A stretch of DNA of 64,000 nt from Bdellovibrio sp. CG22_combo_CG10-13_8_21_14_all_39_27 (lineage in GTDB: Bacteria; Bdellovibrionota; Bacteriovoracia; Bacteriovoracales; Bacteriovoracaceae), in assembly GCA_002786715.1 (NCBI GenBank), contig PCTW01000064.1, positions 93,713-157,712 of the forward strand, read 5' to 3'. The number at the start of each line of letters is the position of its first letter. Position 1 is the stretch's first letter. The translations under genes were made by a program, and so were the position numbers. The notes under the pieces were generated by a model. It worked only from the letters and a program-made list of their open reading frames with translations. It searched no databases and had not been told where the DNA came from. Positions 9,427-17,398 of this stretch are shown here, one piece after another.

Positions 9427-9508
9427 TTCAAACAAAGAATCGTTTTCAATTCTCATTCTCTATGTTACCTGAATGACTTAGAAATATAGATCAACCATTG
9501 GAATCGCC

Positions 9509-10399
9509 ATGACTGAGACTTTAAAGCAAAAATTTATTCAACATGTTTTGCAGCTTCAAGACGAAATTACTCAGAAAATGCAGCAACTCGAGCCGACTGT
9601 TGAGCTCATTGAAGATCCTTGGCAGAGGGTTGATCACGCTGGCCAAGCTGGTGGCGGAGGACGAACGCGAGCTTTTCGTGGAAAGCTTTTTGAAAATGCA
9701 GGTGTCAATACTTCAAATGTCTTTGGAGCAATCTCTCCTGAATTTGCCCAAAAAATGGGAAGCACTAGTGACCAAATGTGGGCGACAGGTATCTCGCTTA
9801 TTATTCACCCTACTAATCCCAAAGTTCCGACCGTCCATGCCAATTTTAGAATGATTGAAATGGGTGACAAGATTTGGTTTGGTGGGGGAGCAGATCTTAC
9901 GCCTTATTATCCTATCGAAGAAGATTTTCATTACTTTCACCAAGTATGGAAAGAGGCTTGTGCTCCCTATGGGGTTTATCCTCAAATGAAAAAAACATGT
10001 GATGAGTATTTTGTGAATCATCATCGCAATGGAGAAATGAGAGGAATAGGAGGTCTCTTTTTTGATCATTGGAACAGTGGCGACTTGAATGCCGATTTTG
10101 AAATGGTGATAAATTTATCCAATCAATTTATTAAAAGTTATTTTCCTATCGTTGAGAAAAGACAACACGAAAATTACACCGAACGAGATGAGGAATTTCA
10201 ACTCCATCGTCGGGGACGTTATGTTGAATTTAATTTATTGCATGATCGTGGAACATTATTCGGTTTGAAAACGAATGGCAGAATTGAATCCATTCTTATC
10301 TCGCTTCCTGCGCGATGTCGCTTTACTTACAACTATCAACCTCCCGTAGGTAGCCCTCAAGAAAAAATGATGAGCTATTATCGTCCACAAAACTGGTAA
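9509..10399 (+). CDS. hemF: oxygen-dependent coproporphyrinogen III oxidase
   Basis: Predicted cytoplasmic enzyme that oxidatively decarboxylates coproporphyrinogen III to protoporphyrinogen IX using oxygen, a late step of haem synthesis. The 296-residue length is normal for HemF. Family segments are clear: a glycine-rich GGGGRTRAF near residue 50, the dense WFGGGADLTPYYP near 128-140, RGIGGLFFDHWN near 180, FQLHRRGRYVEFNLLHDRGTLFGL near 230, and the closing LPARCRFTYNYQP region. Start ATG 9509. It stands alone on the plus strand, divergent from the FecR cassette. An aerobic haem enzyme fits an organism with oxygen respiration. Confidence 0.96.
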   Translation: MTETLKQKFIQHVLQLQDEITQKMQQLEPTVELIEDPWQRVDHAGQAGGGGRTRAFRGKLFENAGVNTSNVFGAISPEFAQKMGSTSDQMWATGISLIIHPTNPKVPTVHANFRMIEMGDKIWFGGGADLTPYYPIEEDFHYFHQVWKEACAPYGVYPQMKKTCDEYFVNHHRNGEMRGIGGLFFDHWNSGDLNADFEMVINLSNQFIKSYFPIVEKRQHENYTERDEEFQLHRRGRYVEFNLLHDRGTLFGLKTNGRIESILISLPARCRFTYNYQPPVGSPQEKMMSYYRPQNW

Positions 10400-10454
10400 T
10401 TAACCTACTTAAAAAAAAGTTTGATAATTCAAACCCTAGATTTTAATTTGAAAC

Positions 10455-10468
10455 CTGATGTGCATCAA
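10455..10468. promoter_or_regulatory. FNR/CRP-family-like binding site upstream of the HiPIP gene
   Basis: CTGAT-GTGC-ATCAA matches the FNR consensus TTGAT-N4-ATCAA at 9 of 10 positions. Its centre is about 70 bases before the HiPIP start. A weak -10-like TAAAGT at 10491-10496 would put the site near -41, the usual activating position. Inference from sequence only. Confidence 0.45.
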
Positions 10469-10531
10469 GGAAACGAGTGATATCATCCTTTAAAGTCGAA
10501 TTAATAATGAACCTCATACAAAGGAAATCTT

Positions 10532-10891
10532 ATGAGTACTAAAACACGTCGTGATTTTTTCAAATCACTCGCATTGGGAGCAATCGCTATTCCTTTCGTC
10601 CGCTCAACTTCAGTTCTCGCAGCTGGTGCTTGTCCAGCAAAAGAGCCGGCCAAAGCTGGTTTGAAACTTGTTAAGGAAGGCGACAAGCAAATCAAAACTT
10701 TAGATTTTGTGTTCAATGCTCCAGATTCTAAAAATGCAAAACACAAGGCAGGTAATAACTGTGCTAACTGTAAGTTCTACAACAACAAGAAATTGGAAAG
10801 TGATTGGGCTCCATGTTCAATGTTTGCCAATAAATATGTACCAGGTTGTGGCTGGTGTAAGTCTTATTTAAATGATCCAAAGAAAGCTTAA
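10532..10891 (+). CDS. high-potential iron-sulfur protein (HiPIP), Tat-exported
   Basis: A 119-residue small electron carrier with one 4Fe-4S cluster, expected in the periplasm. The N-terminus TRRDFFKSLALGAIAIPF is a twin-arginine signal, fitting export of a folded cofactor protein; cleavage is probably near residue 31. Cluster ligands are C77, C80, C95 and C109 with the typical C-x2-C, about 14, then 13 residue spacing. C34 and C106 are extra cysteines. SD AAGGA at 10521 decides the start. HiPIPs usually carry electrons between a bc1-type complex and a terminal oxidase or reaction centre. The gene has an FNR-like box upstream and a strong terminator after it, so it is probably transcribed alone. 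Confidence 0.93.
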   Translation: MSTKTRRDFFKSLALGAIAIPFVRSTSVLAAGACPAKEPAKAGLKLVKEGDKQIKTLDFVFNAPDSKNAKHKAGNNCANCKFYNNKKLESDWAPCSMFANKYVPGCGWCKSYLNDPKKA

Positions 10892-10894
10892 TAA

Positions 10895-10920
10895 AAAAAG
10901 CCCTCGAAAGAGGGCTTTTT
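10895..10920 (+). terminator. intrinsic terminator after the HiPIP gene
   Basis: An 11-base perfect stem (AAAAAGCCCTC / GAGGGCTTTTT) with a GAAA tetraloop and a U run built into the 3' arm. It begins 3 bases after the HiPIP stop. The symmetry means it could also act for the gene on the minus strand at 10948-11301. Confidence 0.9.
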
Positions 10921-10947
10921 CATACTAAGACAAAACTATTTTTAAAA

Positions 10948-11301
10948 TTATAATTCTATGATGAGACGGTTAATCAAATTAATCTCTTTTAAAATTTGAT
11001 CTACGAGGGCCCTATCTGATGTCATTCCAAAGTCATTGATCATTCCATCAACTTGACCTAATTTGGCTTCAATCATGTTCATCATTGCCGCACGAATTTT
11101 ACCCTCTGTAATATCTTGAGTGTCGTCCATTTTTGCCAGTTTTTGATTAAGGTTATCTCTTGATTCTTGGGCCAAAATATCGAGCTGAGCAACACTTGCT
11201 GAGCAAGCAATACAATCATTTCCTTCATAGTCTTGGGCATTGGCCGAAACTGAAGCAAGCGCTAATAATCCAATAAAAAGTGAAGCGAGGACGGCTTTCA
11301 T
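10948..11301 (-). CDS. small exported helical protein of unknown function
   Basis: A 117-residue protein with a good signal peptide (AVLASLFIGLLALASVSANA, cut before QDYEG). The mature part begins with a C-I-A-C pair and is otherwise predicted mostly helical and acidic, with no motif I recognise. The CxxC could form a disulfide or bind a metal, but there is too little to say. It is divergent from dacB and shares with it an intergenic region holding a 14-base palindrome at 11339-11352. The shared terminator at 10895-10920 follows it. Confidence 0.7.
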   Translation of the reverse strand: MKAVLASLFIGLLALASVSANAQDYEGNDCIACSASVAQLDILAQESRDNLNQKLAKMDDTQDITEGKIRAAMMNMIEAKLGQVDGMINDFGMTSDRALVDQILKEINLINRLIIEL

Positions 11302-11338
11302 AATGTTCCTTTATTTCAGGTGTTTATGGCACATCTTG

Positions 11339-11352
11339 ACCTGATATCAGGT
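11339..11352. promoter_or_regulatory. 14-base palindrome, candidate operator
   Basis: ACCTGATATCAGGT is a perfect palindrome in the region between the small exported protein gene (minus) and dacB (plus). It lies 38 bases from the former's start. No U run follows it on either strand, so it fits an operator better than a terminator. Confidence 0.35.
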
Positions 11353-11476
11353 TTTGCGACAGCTCTTGAGTAAATTTGATAGGGGGTGTTTGAGAAATAG
11401 ACACTGTAAAAAGCTCAATGAGCTTGAGAATTTTCCCATTTTTGCTATGTTACGGCCAATTTGTCGGGGGACTGTT

Positions 11477-12772
11477 ATGAAACGAATAATCTTTGCCATT
11501 TCACTATTGAGCGCAACTTCACTTTTTGCCCAAGATTTTTGGGAGAAGTATAACCGCGATTTTAGTATCAACCCTAAAGATCACGCTCTTTGCTACCAAG
11601 TTGGGGATGGCCCTATTCAAGGCTCGAATGTCGATCGCAAAGTGACTTTGGCCTCAGTTTCAAAGATGGTCACAACTTACTGGGCACTTAATCAAAAGGG
11701 ATATGATTATCAATATGAGACGAAGTTTTTAGTTAAAGGTAAAAAGCTCCATATCACGGGCTCACTTGATCCTGTTTTCTCTTCAAGAAAGTTGTTCTAT
11801 CTCGTTTCTCAATTTAATAAATTAGGAATTCATGAACTCGAAGAAATTACTTTTGATGAAAATTTGCGAGTCTTCACAAAAGCAGAGCAGTATGCCGGTA
11901 CCACTATCAATGTAACTCCAGCACGTACGGCAGCTAATCTAAAAGATTTCCTTCATACTCCTGATTGGAATTTGCTAAAGGCTGCCTATAAAGACTTTAT
12001 TGCGACAACTCCAAATTCTGTCATTGAAACATTGGGACTCGTTCGCGATCTGAAAGATCTTGATCTTAAAGTTGGAAAAGTATCATTCGTTGAGACAGCG
12101 CCATTTTCAGAATCAGATTCAGAGGTGCAGACATATACTCATCGTTCTCCAGAAATTGAAAAATACTTGAAGTATCAAAATATTGTTTCTAACAATTATT
12201 TTGCTGATCAAATTTTCAACAAACTTGGAGGCGAAGTCGCTTTTGATCAATTCTTTGATCAATGGATGAAAGATAATCTCCCTGATTATAAGGAACAAAG
12301 AGTTGGGTTTAGCGATAGCGATCCTTCTCTCAAGATGTATACCGGGTCAGGGTTGGATAGTGTTCGCGATGGAAAAAGAGTCGATAATTATTCTTCATGC
12401 TCAGTGATAATGACCATAATGAAGAAAATGGATCAACAATTGATTGAACTAGAGCGCGAAATTCAAAAAAGTGTAGCAGTTCCAGGTGTTGACCAAGGAA
12501 CATTTAGAGCACGTCTGAATTCTCCTCGTATTGCTCGAACTATGATCGCAAAGACTGGAACGCTTATGCATACATCTTCGTTGACAGGTATCCTCTCAAC
12601 TGTGAAGGGCAAAGTTGCTTTCGGCATTTTTCACCAAATGACAGGAGCGAAAGGCAATGCTAAGATCGTTCAAGACAAAGTCGTCGACAAACTCTTTGAA
12701 CTTAATGATGGATCAGTAAAGTTCGATTACAAACCAGAGTTTTTCTTTCCAGCTTATGAGGAGCTTAGATGA
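11477..12772 (+). CDS. dacB: D-alanyl-D-alanine carboxypeptidase/endopeptidase, PBP4 (S13) family, domain-III-less
   Basis: A 431-residue penicillin-binding protein that cleaves D-Ala peptide bonds in peptidoglycan in the periplasm. Signal peptide MKRIIFAISLLSATSLFA. All three catalytic motifs are present: S60-V-S-K63, S238-N-N240 and K359-T-G361. The distance between the first two (about 178 residues) is shorter than the roughly 244 in E. coli PBP4, so a regulatory insert domain is missing. The same loss is known for Bdellovibrio Bd3459, one of the endopeptidases that round the prey wall. I chose ATG 11477 (GGGGGAC upstream) over an in-frame start 123 bases earlier because it gives the signal peptide directly. 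The stop overlaps the ankyrin gene start (ATGA). Confidence 0.92.
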   Translation: MKRIIFAISLLSATSLFAQDFWEKYNRDFSINPKDHALCYQVGDGPIQGSNVDRKVTLASVSKMVTTYWALNQKGYDYQYETKFLVKGKKLHITGSLDPVFSSRKLFYLVSQFNKLGIHELEEITFDENLRVFTKAEQYAGTTINVTPARTAANLKDFLHTPDWNLLKAAYKDFIATTPNSVIETLGLVRDLKDLDLKVGKVSFVETAPFSESDSEVQTYTHRSPEIEKYLKYQNIVSNNYFADQIFNKLGGEVAFDQFFDQWMKDNLPDYKEQRVGFSDSDPSLKMYTGSGLDSVRDGKRVDNYSSCSVIMTIMKKMDQQLIELEREIQKSVAVPGVDQGTFRARLNSPRIARTMIAKTGTLMHTSSLTGILSTVKGKVAFGIFHQMTGAKGNAKIVQDKVVDKLFELNDGSVKFDYKPEFFFPAYEELR

Positions 12773-13485
12773 TCAAGAGAGTAGCGATCGTATTTTTTTC
12801 AGTTGGTATTTTAGTGGCCTATTTTATGAATGCTCATAAAGGCTCAAAAAAAGATATTCAAAATATGAGCTCTAAGACTGAAGATGCCCTTCAAAAGATT
12901 GAAGAACCATCAAATGGACCAGAGAGTGAAGAGAGTGTTGAAGATGATGGGGCTGCTGCAATCGAAGAAGGTAATGAGCAATCATTAAATCAATGGATTC
13001 AAAGAGGAGGAGACTTCAATGCTTTGACAGCTGACGGATCTTCACTTCTCATGCTTGCAATAGATCAAGATTGCGAAGCTTGCGTACAAACTCTTTTAAA
13101 AAGTGGCATTAATATTCATGTGGTCAATCAAAATGGTCAAAGCGCTTTAAGTTCTGCAATTATTTCTGGAGACACAGAATTGGCAATCGAGCTTTTAAAC
13201 CGTGGAGCAAGTCTCGAGTCTTATACAAACCCCGCTCGATATACATTACTGATGCAAGCAGCATCAACAGGTCAAGATAAATTAGTTAAGGTCATCAGTG
13301 AAAAACATCCTGAAATGGTTAATGCTCAAGATAACGAAGGCATGACGGCCTTGATGTATTCTGCCAAAGAAGGTTTTCTTTCAACCGCTGAAATACTCCT
13401 TGAAAAGGGAGGTCGCAAAGACCTTGCTAATAAGAAGGGCGAGACGGCCTCTATTATTGCCAAGAAATTTGGCTTTTCTCTCTGA
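12769..13485 (+). CDS. membrane-anchored or exported ankyrin-repeat protein, probable DacB immunity partner
   Basis: A 238-residue protein with an N-terminal hydrophobic segment (residues 4-20), an acidic linker rich in Glu (30-72) and five ankyrin repeats (about 72-104, 121-150, 155-184, 189-216 and 222-238; for example DNEGMTALMYSAKEGFLSTAEILLEKGG). Its ATG overlaps the dacB stop by 4 bases, so the two are made together. In B. bacteriovorus an ankyrin protein (Bd3460) encoded next to a PBP4-type endopeptidase (Bd3459) binds the enzyme and protects the predator's own wall; the gene order, sizes and export signal here suggest the same role. The function is an inference from that context, the fold is visible in the sequence. 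Confidence 0.88.
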   Translation: MIKRVAIVFFSVGILVAYFMNAHKGSKKDIQNMSSKTEDALQKIEEPSNGPESEESVEDDGAAAIEEGNEQSLNQWIQRGGDFNALTADGSSLLMLAIDQDCEACVQTLLKSGINIHVVNQNGQSALSSAIISGDTELAIELLNRGASLESYTNPARYTLLMQAASTGQDKLVKVISEKHPEMVNAQDNEGMTALMYSAKEGFLSTAEILLEKGGRKDLANKKGETASIIAKKFGFSL

Positions 13486-13573
13486 AAAATCTAAATGAAT
13501 TTTAGATAATCACACAGGTTTACAATTACTTATTCAGCTCATCTCATATCAAAAAAGTCCGATAAGTAGATGC

Positions 13574-14029
13574 TTGAAATTACTAGTCCTTTTTCTATTG
13601 AGTAGCTTTTATTTTGTTGCAGATGCAAAGGGCATCAGTGAGTGGTTGCTTTTAGAGAATAAGAATTCATCTTCGGTCTATTCACTTGATAAAAAGAGCG
13701 AAACACTTTTGGTGCTACAGAAATCACAAGACAAAAAAATTGAAGAATTGAATACCAAAATAGCTAGCGAGTATGAAGAATCAAAGCGTCAGGTTTTAAA
13801 GTTGGCGGGAATTGTCGACTGGAAAATTAATCATCGTCAATTAACCACCACCCGAATGGAATGGACCGGGTCCTATACAAATGGTCGAAAAGAACTTATT
13901 TATTTTTTCGAAGTCCATATGATCACAACTCTAAAAAATGAAGTTCATTACTTATTAACAAGCCGTTCACCAATTACAGATAAAATGCTGACTGAAGTGA
14001 AAGGACAGGAAGGTGAGTTTATCAAATGA
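13574..14029 (+). CDS. small exported protein of unknown function
   Basis: A 151-residue protein starting with TTG at 13574 (the ATG four bases earlier is in another frame). Signal peptide KLLVLFLLSSFYFVADA; the mature part is mixed alpha/beta, with a charged helix (about 45-75) and strands such as GRKELIYFFEVHMITTL. No family recognised; a START/lipid-binding-like fold is possible but not supported by any motif. No clear ribosome site was seen. The stop overlaps the next gene start by 4 bases, so the two are probably a functional pair. Confidence 0.6.
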   Translation: MKLLVLFLLSSFYFVADAKGISEWLLLENKNSSSVYSLDKKSETLLVLQKSQDKKIEELNTKIASEYEESKRQVLKLAGIVDWKINHRQLTTTRMEWTGSYTNGRKELIYFFEVHMITTLKNEVHYLLTSRSPITDKMLTEVKGQEGEFIK

Positions 14030-16293
14030 AAAAACTCATTTCTCTTTTAATATTTAACCTCATCTTTATCCAAAATTTGAATGCAAGTTCATATTGCTCA
14101 ACTCAACAAACTAATATTGATACACAGAATATTCATCATCTATGCCAAGGGATTTTAGAAAACACTATTTGCAAAGAAGTACCAAAAAATAAAATGAAGA
14201 AATGTGATGAGCTCAATCAATCATTAGATAGCTCTTGGGATTATATTCAAGGGTGCGCAAAAGGAGCGCTTGAGTCGGTGGAAGACATATTAGATTTCAT
14301 TGCCGAAGTGATGAAGTGGTCTTGGCAAGCCATAACTGGGCAAAAAGACTGGGGAGCAATGTCAGACAAAGGGATGGCCTTTGGAGAGTCTTCTTTGATG
14401 TATCTCAAAACGGAATACTATCGAAGTTATGAGAGAGAAAGTGAGCCTTTTAGAGAAACAAAAGCGGTTGTTTCAATGGGTGAAAAGATTTCTCAGCTTA
14501 TACTGACGAAAATAAACGATTACTTAGAAAAAGAATATGAAGTCTTTGATCAATGCTTAAATAAAGAGGCCCGAGCTCAGTTGACTTGTAAATTTTTAGG
14601 GACTTTCTTTTTGCCGCCAGCTGCGGCCCTTGCGTTCTTAAAATATGGAAAAAGAGCATTTGCAGAGTATCGAGGACTTGAAAAAGGTGCCGAAGATATT
14701 AAGAATTTAATTCCTAATAAGGAATTAGAACTCAAAGGCAATCATCGCAATCTTGTCGATAGAGAATCATTAGATAAAAACTATATCCATTTTCAAGCAA
14801 CAACAACAGCAGAGAATACTGCTTGGATTGAAAGAGCGAGGAAAAGCCATCCCGGTTCATTTATAGAAGTGGAGAATGGTGCTTTAAAAAGATTGAATGA
14901 TCAACTCGGTGATAAGAATCTTGTCACTGGATTGACCAATCTGCATAAAGAATTTTTATTCGAAAAAATTGGGCTCTTTATAAAAAAATATCCAGACCTA
15001 AAAATTTCGAAGTACTCTGATTTTAAGTCATCGAGATTCTCCTTTGAACCAAAGCTTAACGCTTCCCAATGGGATGAGTTAAAAAAACTTATCAACGAAT
15101 CCAATTTGGAATTTGGTAAAAAAGTAAAAGATCTCAATCTTCATCCCAAACTTAAAAATGAAAAAAGCGAAACATGGTTTTCATCGGGCTTTGGAGAAAC
15201 GGCCGATCAGGCAGGAGTGGCTGCACGAGAGTCTCGAAATGTTGCGCGGTTGAACAATGATCACCCCATTCCCACAATTGATTTTAAGCTGATTAAGGCC
15301 AAAGTTGCTGACCACGTTGCCAGTGTCGAAGACAAACGATTTCTTTTGGTTACTGAATTTAACAAAAGTGAGGCCGGCCGAAAGCTTCTCGAAACAATTC
15401 CAGGCACAGATCAAAAAGTTTTTTCTAGAGAAGTATTTGAAGCTTTAAGAAAAGGGGATCAGCAGGCCATTTCGATCTTAGATAAAAAATATGGAATCAC
15501 GTTAGATCAAAGACAACAAGAAACACTGCTCAGTTATTATCATGGGGTGGATAAATTGGCCCCGGGGATTTGGATTCCGGAGCGAGTTGTTGCTAATCTG
15601 GATGATGCAGTGGCTGGTGGATTTAGTGCCGATTTTGCGGGAATGGGGGCGGCCAATATTGAGCAAGTCGCAAAAGATCTCGCTACTCATAAAGGTAGTG
15701 TTGATGAGCTTATTGCGAGCATTAGAAAAGGCGAAGAGCAAGTTACGGGTGAATTTGAATCCAAAAAATCTCTTTTTAATAATCAAGTTCAAGCGACAAT
15801 GGAAAAACTCGGTGAGAAATCGATTGTTAAATGCTCAGGTGACGATTGTGTCTCTTTGGTGAGAACATCACTTAATATCAAGAAGAAAAAGGAAATCATC
15901 GGCGATCTTATGATGAAGACGAGTCCTTCGAGTATGCGACTCAGTTTTATTCCGCCAGGTATTCCAAAAGCTTTAAGAAGTAAAATTGCTGTCGCAGGCG
16001 AAATGATCGAGAAAGAATTAAGAAAAGCGGTGACCAATTTGTCACCCAAAGGAATTGCTCCTGAAAAAATGAAAAATGTAATGCTGGCCCTTGATATGCC
16101 GAAAGGAGTGAAAGGCGATCAAGTGAATTTGGTCATTGGCATCAAGGGCAAAGCGACTCTTACTTCTCAAGAAATTGAAATCCTAAAACAAAATTTTGCT
16201 GAATCAGTTAGAAAACTTAAAGGCGAGATCGACTACGGTGATGGAGTCGTTCCCAATTACCAACCTGGTCAATTGATTATCGTGCGCAAGTAA
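14026..16293 (+). CDS. large exported protein of unknown function
   Basis: A 755-residue protein with signal peptide MKKLISLLIFNLIFIQNLNA. The first 200 residues hold about ten cysteines in helical context (CSTQQ, HLCQG, TICKEV, KKCDE, GCAKG, DQCLN, LTCKFLG), suggesting disulfides; a hydrophobic stretch FFLPPAAALAFLKYG lies near 195-210. The middle has an unusual SGFGETADQAGVAARESRNVARL segment around 385-407 and YYHGVDKLAPGIW near 505. The C-terminal part is basic and helical. I recognise no catalytic motif or named domain. It is translationally coupled (ATGA) to the small exported gene upstream and followed by a hairpin. Confidence 0.75.
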   Translation: MKKLISLLIFNLIFIQNLNASSYCSTQQTNIDTQNIHHLCQGILENTICKEVPKNKMKKCDELNQSLDSSWDYIQGCAKGALESVEDILDFIAEVMKWSWQAITGQKDWGAMSDKGMAFGESSLMYLKTEYYRSYERESEPFRETKAVVSMGEKISQLILTKINDYLEKEYEVFDQCLNKEARAQLTCKFLGTFFLPPAAALAFLKYGKRAFAEYRGLEKGAEDIKNLIPNKELELKGNHRNLVDRESLDKNYIHFQATTTAENTAWIERARKSHPGSFIEVENGALKRLNDQLGDKNLVTGLTNLHKEFLFEKIGLFIKKYPDLKISKYSDFKSSRFSFEPKLNASQWDELKKLINESNLEFGKKVKDLNLHPKLKNEKSETWFSSGFGETADQAGVAARESRNVARLNNDHPIPTIDFKLIKAKVADHVASVEDKRFLLVTEFNKSEAGRKLLETIPGTDQKVFSREVFEALRKGDQQAISILDKKYGITLDQRQQETLLSYYHGVDKLAPGIWIPERVVANLDDAVAGGFSADFAGMGAANIEQVAKDLATHKGSVDELIASIRKGEEQVTGEFESKKSLFNNQVQATMEKLGEKSIVKCSGDDCVSLVRTSLNIKKKKEIIGDLMMKTSPSSMRLSFIPPGIPKALRSKIAVAGEMIEKELRKAVTNLSPKGIAPEKMKNVMLALDMPKGVKGDQVNLVIGIKGKATLTSQEIEILKQNFAESVRKLKGEIDYGDGVVPNYQPGQLIIVRK

Positions 16294-16296
16294 GGA

Positions 16297-16321
16297 AGAG
16301 AGGAGGAAATACCTCCTCTCT
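16297..16321. terminator. hairpin between convergent genes
   Basis: A perfect 10-base stem AGAGAGGAGG / CCTCCTCTCT with a 5-base AAATA loop, 3 bases after the stop at 16293 and 10 bases from the convergent gene end at 16331. No good U run follows on either strand, so efficiency as an intrinsic terminator is uncertain; the position suggests a bidirectional transcription end. Confidence 0.6.
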
Positions 16322-16330
16322 GAGAGTTCA

Positions 16331-16921
16331 CTATTTATTGTATCTCAAACTAAAGAATCGAAAAGCTCCAAATTGTAAAAGTAAAAACAAACTGAGCATT
16401 CCTGTCGTGGAGAGAGGAAAGTCATAGAGCTTGTAGGAGTAAGCTTCATTGTTTTCCTGTGAGATACCTTCGACCGTTTTAACAGAATGAGGTCTCATAT
16501 CAAAATGCCCGACGGTGAATTGGCCATGATACTTATCGGCTTGGGCACTTGGGGTGTAGCCAAAACGAGTGGTTGAAACAAAGAATGAAACGAAAATAAT
16601 TCCGGCCATCAAAAGAAAAGAGCTTTTGGCAGCATGAGCGGTGATTGCTTCTTCACGCTCATCTCGCTCTTTAAAACGCATAAACCATGAAAAAATATTT
16701 TCACGTTGGTGCTTCGAAACAATAATAGTGATAAAAAAATAGACTCCCGCAAAAAGCCACCAAAAGAGACAGAACCCCAAGAAAGAGTTGACTGCACTAG
16801 CTCCTGAATAGTTTTTGGAGAATATAAAATCTCCTAAAAAAGACAGTAGAAAATAAAGAGGTATACCATTGATAAATGATTTCATAATGAAAGTATGGAT
16901 CCATTTTAATTTGTTATTCAT
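16331..16921 (-). CDS. multi-pass membrane protein paired with an XRE regulator
   Basis: A 196-residue protein with about four membrane helices (near 10-30, 45-68, 100-120, 170-190) and a loop KERDEREEAITAHAAKSSF between helices 2 and 3. An E-R-D-E-R-E loop of this kind is seen in small membrane proteins that sit beside short XRE regulators in many bacteria, but the function of those is not known. Its start overlaps the end of the regulator gene by 8 bases, so the two are co-transcribed from the promoter at 17187-17213. Role unknown. Confidence 0.65.
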   Translation of the reverse strand: MNNKLKWIHTFIMKSFINGIPLYFLLSFLGDFIFSKNYSGASAVNSFLGFCLFWWLFAGVYFFITIIVSKHQRENIFSWFMRFKERDEREEAITAHAAKSSFLLMAGIIFVSFFVSTTRFGYTPSAQADKYHGQFTVGHFDMRPHSVKTVEGISQENNEAYSYKLYDFPLSTTGMLSLFLLLQFGAFRFFSLRYNK

Positions 16922-17174
16922 GACGTTCTCCTTCGACTTTAAAAATGTCGTTTAAGTTCAATTCAAAAAAGCGAGCAAGACGAAAGGCAAGTTCAAGTGA
17001 AGGATTATAATTTCCTCCCTCTAGCGCGTTGACCGTGGCGCGAGTGACACCAATGGCCTCGGCCAGTTGCTGCTGTGACAGCCTTTTTTCAGCTCGCAAC
17101 ACGTGGATGCTGTTACTAATGATCAATTTAGATTTAATATTTCCCACTCTGACTCCCGTTAGTTTAGTTGTCAT
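16914..17174 (-). CDS. short XRE-family transcriptional regulator
   Basis: An 86-residue DNA-binding protein consisting almost only of a helix-turn-helix (LSQQQLAEAIGVTRATVNALEGGNYNPSLELAFRLA, shown here in motif terms: QQLAEAIGVTRATVNALE core), ending with FFELNLNDIFKVEG as in the YozG-like group. I chose ATG at 17174 (MTTKLTG) rather than a TTG 39 bases upstream because the upstream stretch contains a promoter and operator repeats that would otherwise be coding. Co-transcribed with the membrane protein downstream. Probably autoregulated, given the repeats over its promoter. Confidence 0.85.
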   Translation of the reverse strand: MTTKLTGVRVGNIKSKLIISNSIHVLRAEKRLSQQQLAEAIGVTRATVNALEGGNYNPSLELAFRLARFFELNLNDIFKVEGERHE

Positions 17175-17180
17175 TATGTA

Positions 17181-17224
17181 AAGTAAACTATACCAATTTT
17201 GGAGTAGTGTCAAGTAAACTGTAC
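17181..17224 (-). promoter_or_regulatory. promoter and two operator repeats of the XRE/membrane protein operon
   Basis: Two copies of AAGTAAACT(A/G)TAC lie at 17181-17193 and 17212-17224, 31 bases apart (about three helical turns). On the minus strand TTGACA (17213-17208) is a consensus -35; TATAGT (17192-17187, spacer 15) or TAGTTT (17190-17185, spacer 17) is the -10. One repeat covers each element, so a bound repressor would block the polymerase; the natural candidate is the XRE protein itself. Confidence 0.6.
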
Positions 17225-17398
17225 ATTCGAAATTCTTTGAGTAACTATCTGAAAATATTGAATTTTCTTAGGTTGTTTCCTCATTTCTAGTCGCTGATTG
17301 GACATGTCCGACATATGAAAGCGCTTTTCTAGAATCTCATTGCCATCAATTCATGATCTCTCTATTGATAATTGAAAACTTTAGCAGGAGACGTTCTT

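Noticed and set aside
17300..17309. Palindrome GGACATGTCC before the small exported protein gene
   Set aside because: Ten bases of self-complementarity alone is common by chance; no second copy seen nearby.
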